Source: DTU072 sp050309775 (GTDB lineage Bacteria; Bacillota; Clostridia; Christensenellales; DTU072). Taken from it: a DNA stretch of 64,000 nt. The notes below the pieces were generated by a model. It was not told the DNA's origin, did no database searches, and was given only the letters and a program-made list of their open reading frames with translations. Below are positions 25,601 to 34,600 of this stretch, piece by piece. The position numbers and the translations under genes are program-made. The DNA lies in NCBI GenBank assembly GCA_050309775.1, contig JBNRMV010000013.1, forward strand, positions 274,996-338,995, written 5' to 3'. The stretch's first letter is position 1, and every line of letters begins with the position of its first letter.

Positions 25601-28600
25601 GCGTAGTTTTGATTTTTGGGGAAAGTATAATAATCTGCGCTAAGCGTCACCGTGGCGGAATAATCTCCTGCTTTTACGCCGACAAAGCCATATGTCAGCG
25701 CCTGACCGACTGAAACAAAACTTAACGCAATGCCGTTCGTCGGCAAAGAGCCGCTGTTTGTCAGTTGTGTAGTGCTGCCAATATGGTATGCAGATATTTG
25801 CGGCAAAATGCCGACGGTGTCGCCGGATATTATGCCGCTTAGCGTCATTGTTATGCCTTTGCGCGTACCGTCATAGGAAAGAGCGGCGGAATCCCAAGAC
25901 ACGCTGATATTTTTTGGCACAATCTCCCATGCCTTTGTTGTGATTGCCGGCAGCGCATAGTTTTGCGCGCCTGTGCCTATTGAGTCTGCCGAAGCCGTAT
26001 ATTGTCCGGAATCCGTCTTTTGGTTTTCGGACAAATTCAAAGTTACGGTATCGCCGCTTATGACGCCGCCTGCCTCGGCGGTTACTCCATGCATTGCTCC
26101 GTCATAAATAAAGCTAAAAGTATATGTTACGGGCAAGACATCGTCAGCCCAAATCAGACTGATTACCTTTTTTGTTATTGTCCAACTGCCGCTATTGGGC
26201 GGAAGTTGGTAGTTGGTGGCACCGTCATTATCGGTAGTCACCGAAAGAATGCTGGCTGTATACGCTCCGGCATTTATGGCGGTAAACTGCTGTACAAGCG
26301 AGGTGGACGAGCCGCTGGAAGTCAAGGTGGAATCAGACGGCGAAAAACCGCTGTTGGAGATATTAAAAGAAATAACATCGGATGCAATAATATTGCCTAT
26401 GGTGACGGTTATGCCTTTCTCTGTTTTGTCATATACCAAATTGCTTGCCGACGACCAACCAACAGTAAGGTTGCGTTTTGTGATAGTATAGCTGTTTGTA
26501 CCCGTTGAAGAAAGCGTATAGTTGTCAGTTACGCTGTAAGCGTTGCCGTTTGTCACGGCGGTGATAGCCGACAGCGTTGCGGTATAGGCGGCTACCGAGG
26601 CTTTTGTTGAAGTAAAGCTGTATGAGCCGTTCGACACTTCCGTGACCCCCGACACTATGCCATTGTTTTCAAAAGTGCTTACTACGGTAAACTTCAGCTT
26701 TTCATTGTTCTTTATGCCCGAAACCGATGCGGTAATTCCCTGTCCTGCGCCATTATACTGCGAACTGCCTCCGCCCGTCCAAACCACGCTGACGACAGCG
26801 CGGTCTATGCTCCAATTGCCCGAAAGCGTACCCGACAAAGTATAGTTCGGCATGTTCTTCAGCGCCACGCTGACGGAATAATCTCCTGCTTTGTAAGCAG
26901 AGAAAATCCTATTGCGTGAGACCGAACCGGATGCCAGAGTGATGTCCCCCGTCGGCGCTATGCCGCTATTTGACAATGGGTTCTGCGTGCCCAAAACTCT
27001 TGCCGCAGCCGTTGCGGTTATCTCAATATTGTCACCGGCTACCGCATTGGAAATCGTCAGCGTTTCGCCTTGCGCATTTCCCGAATATACAAAACTTCCG
27101 TTTGTCCAACTTGCGGTAAGCTGTCTTGGCGTAATTATGTGTTGCGCATTGGCTCCGCCGACACCTAAGTTCGCCGTTAAAGTATAGTTTGTCGGAGCGC
27201 TGTAAGAATATCCTGCCGATGCCGCAATTCTGAGCGCTGTAATGGAATATGTGCCTGCGTTGGTGCTGACAAAGTTGTGCTGTCCGTTGGTTACCGCTGA
27301 AGCAAAGCCCGATACGGCATAATTGCCTGTGACGGCAAAAGTCACGGTATCGCTGCCCTGAACACCCGACAATGTCGCCGTCACGCCGTGAACATTGCCG
27401 TCATATACGCTCGAGCCGCTGCCCGTCCAAGTCAAGGTCAGCTGCCGCGCGCCGATAGTCCACGAGGTGTCCGCCACGCTTATTGCATAATTTGTCATGG
27501 TGGAATCAAGAGCTATATCCGTAACGGTATAGTACCCTGCCTTTGCCGCAGTAAACAGCATGGTTCTTGAACTGCTTGCGCCGTAAAGGCTTTGTGAATT
27601 TGCTCCAAAGGGCGATGCGCCGGAGTTTGCAAGCGCCGTTGACATGCCCGAATCGGTATAAGCCGCCACAACGGAATTGAGGACGATTGTTTCACCTGCA
27701 ATTATGTTGCCTAAAGTGAGTTCTATGCCCTGTTGCGCTGCATTATATGTGAATGTTCCGCCGCTCCAAGAATATGTCAACTGCCTCGGCAGTATCGTAC
27801 AACCAATTGGTTTTGATACGCTGTTTATGCTAGTCAGCGTAGATTGCGCGCTGTAATACTTCGGAGATGCGGTTGTGAATGCATAATTGTTCTTGTCGGC
27901 ATAGGTGCTGCCTGTGGCGCTGTAAATTGCCGAAACAACTGCGGTATATGTGCCTGCGCCGTTTGAAACAAAATTGTAGCTGGCGCCGTCCGCCACCTGC
28001 GTTGAGTTGCTTTGCAACGACTGTGAAGAAAATGTCGAAGTCAGCGTAAATGTCACTGTCTCATTGTTCTTTATGCCCGATACCGTCACACTGATACCGT
28101 GCGCTTGCGCATCGTATTGCCCCATTGTGTAGGCTATCATTGAAGTGATATCCGAAAGATAAACGCCGCTTTCCGTTGTTTGCCAATCGGTATAGACAAG
28201 ACTTCTGTTTATGGCAACATCAGAAACAACCGCCGTTGTCATAGAATAATTTATTACCGATGCGTCCAGCGCCGTTGAAATGCCGTACAAGCCCGCCTTG
28301 ACGGCTCGGAACAACTGTGAGGCTGTGCCTGCGGCGCTTGCGGTCAGGCTCATTCCCGATAATGGAGTAAAGCCGGTATTGCTTATTGCACCGCCAGTGT
28401 GATATACCGCCGAAACTGTGTTGACAAAGACCACAACATCGCCTTCCATGGCGTTTGAGATATTCAGCGTTGTCAAGTTCTTCAGCGTTCCGTCATAAGA
28501 AGATGCCGTCGGCGTCGACCATGATGCGGAAATCTGGCGTTTGGCTATTGTCCATGCCTTGCTTCTTTCTGCCACGGCAGGCAAAGAATAGTTGCTGTTG

Positions 28601-31600
28601 GGGTTGTTGCTGAATCCGTCAATAACCGTGGTATAATTGCCGGCATTTATGCCTTGATAACTGGAATATGAGAACGAAACAATATCTCCCTCAACTATGT
28701 TTGTCGGTATTGCTGTTACGCTTCTGGTTTGTTTGTTGTATGTTGTCGTAAAGTCAGTCCAGGCGCTTATGCCGTCCTTTATCCATGACACTCCGGCCTG
28801 TCTTTGCGTAATGTTGTAGCTTGGGCTGCCCGATACGCTAACGATATAATTGGTGACTGCGCCATAAGTGCCCGTCTCGCCCATGCCGGCAAGCGTTGAG
28901 GCTATGGCAAGCGTTGAGCTGCCATAATTTGTTCTGGTAAAAGCATAGCTTCCGTTGCTGACGGCGTCATTTGAAGTAAAGCCGCTGACGGCATATGTGT
29001 TTGTGGTCAGATTAAATTTTACCGTTTCGGAGCCTACAATACCGCTGACCGCGGCGGTTATGCCGCGCGCTGTTTTGTCATATACCGAGGAGCCGCTGCC
29101 CGTCAAAGTGACGGTTATGGTGGCTTTTGCTATTGTCCAAGCTCTTGAGGTTGTGCCTGTCAACGAATAATTTGTCATGCCGTTAAGCGCGGCCGTGACG
29201 CTGTAATCTCCGGCTTTGTTGGCGGTAAAAGTCTGGGTTCTTGTCGTCGAACCTGCCGCAAGCGTAAGTACCGAGGCTGAGGGAGTAAATCCGGAATTTG
29301 TAAGATTTATAGAAGTGCCTACCTGTTTTGCCGAGAAAGTGTTTGTCAGGCTCAAGGCCTCTTCGGATATCATTCCCGATATGGTAAGCGTAACGCCATG
29401 CGCAGATGTGTCGTACACTGCATTGGCGGTCGTAAAGCTCGCCGTCAATACCTTCGGGGTTATGTACCATGTCATGCTGTTCGCAGGTAAAGAATAATTG
29501 CCGCTGTCTGCGCCGACAATGGCATTTACGGAGCAAACATAAGTGCCAACATTTGTTGCCGTCACCGTGCCGGAAGTAGTCCAAGTAACAGTATCTCCGC
29601 TGCGGATATTCGTAACTTCCGGAACCATAGTATAGCTGCTGCCCTTGTATGTATAGCTGGTCGTAGACGGCCAGGATACTGTCAGAGTGCGTTTTATTAT
29701 CGTCCATTCTCCTATATTGTCCACGCCTGCGCTGCTATAATCAAGCACATAGTTGTCGCCGACAATTCCCGTAATTTCTACAACATAGCTGCCTGCGTTT
29801 ACGGCAGTAAATGACTGCGACGATTGAGTGTAGTTGCCGCTGCCTGTCACAAATGAATACAAGAAACGGAATGTATCGATATCCGCCGTATAAATATCGC
29901 CTGTAAGTGTGCCGCCGGTATAGACATCTGTTGCCAGTTGCACACGCACGCCCTTTGCTGTTCTGTCATAGACAAAGTCCGTCGTAGTGTTCGCCCAATG
30001 CGCAGCAGTCAGTTTTACCGTGCGTTTTGTTATTGTCCATGAGCGGTTTGCCGCGTTGACAACTTCATAGTTGTCGCTGTTTGAAACAACCGTAATATTT
30101 CTTGCGCCTGCGTCTGAATATGAGTTTCCGCTATAAGTAAAAGTAATGTCTGTGCCGATTGTCAGCGTGCGCCCGTGACTGTCTATGGCGGTCTTGACGG
30201 TCATAACCCATGTCATTGCCGCATAAGGTACGGATATGCTTGTCGTATTGTCGGCATCGTCGCTAAAAGTCAGCGGTGACAAAGCCCCCGGCTTCAGGTA
30301 CCATTCTGTAATTATTACTTCATTCAGATATATCTCAAAACTCAGCGAAGTTGCCGTCATTGTATAGTTTTGGTGCGTCGGCAAGGATACGGAACATGAA
30401 TAGATTCCTACATTTATTTTTGTCAGATTGATAATAAACGAATTGCCAGTACCTGTTTCGGCATAATTGGAACTGTCTGTGCCGATTGTGCCGACAAAGG
30501 TCAGATTATCCACGGAAAGTATGCCACTTATGACAACTCGCAAGCCCTGCTCAACATTTTTTTCAAATTCGTATCGCTGCATAGTCGATACCTGCGCATG
30601 GGTTTTGTAGTCCTGCCATACCGTTGACAGCACGATTTTTGAAATTGTCAACACCGTACTGGTTTCACCGGAATAATTCGATGCCGCCAGTTGCGGAGCA
30701 AACCAAGCGCCGGTATTAACTCCGGCAGCGCCGTTTTTGGAGTTGTTGCTTTGGTAAACCGTATTGCCTGTGACATTGCGGATAAGCACGCCGTATTCCC
30801 CGGCATTTACGGCGGAAAAAGTATAAGAACTGTTGCCGACATTTGTTGATGTCGTGATACCTTTGTTGACAAAATCCAGGTATGTTGAGCCGCCTATGAC
30901 ATTTGTTACCGTGCCGAACTTTACGGTTTCACCTGATATTATGCCCGAAACGGTGACGCTCTTGCCTTGCGCCGCGCCGTTATAAGTTGTGTTGCCGCCC
31001 GACCAAGAGAATGAAAGCGGTTTTGGCGTAATGACCCAGCTGTTCGTAATGACTGCGCTGGGCGCAAAAGCATAGTTTATGCTGTTTTTGTAAAGTGTGG
31101 CGGTATAAGTGCCTGCGCTTTTTTGCGTGACATAAAATACATTGTCTGCGCTGGTCAGCGACTTCAGCGGTCTGCTGAATGCCGAATCTGCATAAATTGT
31201 CAGTCCGCCTATGCTCTTTATGCCGCTTACGGTAATCTTGTAGCCCCTTTCGCTGCCGTCAAAAGCCGAGCCTTCGCCTTCGGGAGTCCAGACAAACAAC
31301 AGCTGCGCCTGTTTTATTTGGTATAAATCGTTGAATGTATACAAATCGCCCGAAACGCTGTCGGCATTGAAGAAAGCAGGGTCACGGCTATATTCAAAAC
31401 CCTGAACGGCAATAATATAATTATTCCGGGCGCATGAGTCGACATTGCCCATATCGAAATATTGGTCATATCTTCCGACATTTTCGCCGGGTTGCCGTGA
31501 CATAGCGGCAACAAAGCCTGCGGCAAAAGTGTTGTAGTCCGAGCCTATCATGCCGTTTACGCTGACGCGGTGATACGCCTCGGCGTCTGCCAGCGCCGCC

Positions 31601-34600
31601 TCTTCTGTGGGGAATTCGTGCCCATCGGACTGCGGCATGTAGGAAACAGCTGTCACGCTCTTGTCCGTCACTCCGTATTCTTTTATGGAGTACCATACCG
31701 CCGTTTGCATAGAGAGCGGCATTATTGTCAATTTTATATTTTCGGCAATGAGCGTTTGCTTTTGTGATGAGGAAGTCGACTCCCACTCATAATTGTAGTT
31801 GTAGGTTGTGTTGATATTTTTGTTTTTTAGCAGCAACATGCTGGAAATCGAATATGTTCCTGCATCTCTGACATTGTTACTTGTCCAACGCGCCGGGCTG
31901 GAAGTGCTGCTGTATCCGCCGAACAGCGGAGTATATATTGTTGACGGCGCGCCGATTGCCAACCCTCTTGTGTCACTGGGGTCATACCAACTGCCGTGCG
32001 TAACTGCGCCGGAAGTGTATTCTGAATGCAGTATACCCGAATGCGCAGAATTGGTGGTTCCTATGGAAATCAAGTCCGCCATGTTGTAGCTTGAGCCGTT
32101 GTAGTATACCTGCGAGCCTTGTATCTCGGCGGTAAGTTTTATGGGGTTTATGGTGGGCGCAACGGCTGAAGTCGCCGTCGTCGAGGTCGTCAGTGTCACA
32201 CCGTTTACTTCGGTGTATGCTGTGACGGTAGGCGTATAATAAATCTGTCCTCCGCCCGGGGTCCTGGTGTGCGCTACCTCAAATATGCAATGGTAGTACA
32301 TATGTTCCGGGTCGGTAAAGTAAAAATTTGACGGGTTGGTATATGTTGTTGTGAAAGTAAAACCCTGCGAACTATTTGTGGTGGAAATGGATTTTGCCAC
32401 ATAATCGTCAAGATTTATTCTTTCTCCATAATCAACGGTTGGTTGCGAAATAATGGAAACTACGGGATTTTTCATCTGCCACTTGAGATATCTTATGCCG
32501 CTGGAAACCTTGCTGGAATTTTGTGACAGACTGTCATTTGTCGGATTGGGAATGGCTATCGTACAGGCGCTGTCGCTGTACCAGCCTACGGCATTGAACC
32601 CGTCGTTGCTGTTGGGGTTGTCCACGACAACATCATAATAGCTGCCGATGCCCGTGGCTTTTTCGTAAGCCGAACTTAAAAAGCCAAGATTGCTGCCCGC
32701 CTCTTGATAATAAGGCGCCCTGACCAGTTCGGTAACTCCCGTATTCCCGAAATATTTGTCCCATGACGCCAGTAAGTAATTGTCTTTTGTCCACCTTGCA
32801 TAATAACTTGTGTTTGAAGTAATCGTCGGCGTGAAAGAATATGTAATGGTGCCCGACTGGGAGGATGACCAGCCGATAAACCTATATCCCGGATATGTCC
32901 AAAACGCCGCTCTGGGCAAATTCAGAACACTTCCAGACTGCGTATAATAGCTCAATTGGCTTCCCGAGCCGCCGTTGGGATAAAAAGTAACGGTGCGTAT
33001 GGTATTGTTTGGAATGCCCGTTACGGAATATGTAACGGTATATGAATATACCCAACCTTCAAGTTTTGCATGGGCTGCAGACCTATCGTTATTGTTATAA
33101 AAACGATAAGACAAAGTAAATGAGTTTGAAGTCAAAGTAACATTGGATGCTATTGTTGCCGAAGTCGTGCCGGAATCCGTCCAGCTGCCCCACTGCGCAA
33201 TAACAATCCAAGTATAACCGCCGCCCTTGGCTTGGGGACTGGTGGCTACGTTTATCCAATTGCCGCCGTCAAAAGATGCCTGCGTATAACTGGTTGCCGC
33301 AACATTGCCGCTGGCTTGCGCCCTTGCCCTTCCGCTTACGGATACGGTGACACGCAACCTGCCTAAAGAGCGCCAATGCTGGAGTTCGGAAGGCACTGTG
33401 ACTGTGGCAATGGTGCCGCCTCCCGACCCAGGATTATAGTAGTTGTTGGTGCTTATTTCTCCCGAAGAATGGGAAATCGAAGTGCTGGTTGTGGTACTGG
33501 CGCTTTGCCAGTGGGCATATAATGTCAGGTTGCCCGTTTGAGATGTGCCTATTTGAGTATATCTGGTACCGCCAGAGCTTGCGCTGAACCAGCCGGCAAA
33601 AATGTAGCCCGAGCGTGACGGGTAGGGCATTTCGTCAACAGTAACTCCTCTTCCGTACCAGTAATTCTGCGGATATGTGGACGGCATAGAGCCGCTGTTT
33701 GCATTCCAAGTTATGGTATATATGCTTTCCGACCTTTGCCAACTGCTGAAAATTCGATAATCTCCCGAACAATAGGGCAATTTCCAACGCCGGCTTGCGG
33801 CATCTACAAGGTCAAGGGTCACCGTCACGCCCGTTAGCGGACCGGTGGCAAATAAAGCATACACGCCTTGCAAAGTATAAGTCGAATATGGCGATATACT
33901 GTTGTAAGTTATGGTAACATCCACATAGTGAGTGCCGGGAATAACCGTCTGCGTTTCGGAAAATGTCGCTGTACCGGTGGTCGTAGTATTTCTGTTGCCT
34001 GATTCGTTTTCGTCATATCGGTTTGAGCCGACGACTTCGTTCAGACAGTTGTAGGTACCGAATTTTCCGGTAAGGGTTATGTTCGAGGTAATATTGGCTC
34101 CGGGAATGACGCCGCCGTTTCCGTATGTTAATACCGTTCCGACATACCAACCGGCAAAGCTGCCGGTTTCGTTAAACAAATTGCCGGCCAACGGTATGGA
34201 ATAGTTGTTGTCATAATAAATAGTTCGGGTCAGATTGCTGCCGCTGTACGTCCACCCGCTTGACCCAAGTCCGCTCTTCCAACTAAATCCAGATGGCGGA
34301 ATCAGCGTCAATGTATAACTTGTCGGCGTGCCGTAATAGGCGCCGTAATACATGTTATGACCGCCATAACTTTGTGTAGCAAATGTGGCAAGATTCAATG
34401 AAATGGTTTGTGAAGAGGTATACGCCGTACCAAATGCAGAATTCAGCGAACCCGAGCCCAAACTGTATCTCCACACTGCGGCGGGGTATCTGTTGACATC
34501 CGAGCAAGTCAGCGTAAACACATCACCGAAAGTGTTGAATGAACAGACAGTCCAGTTGTTTTGGCTGACTACTGTGTTGTTGTAGCGCACACTGGAATAC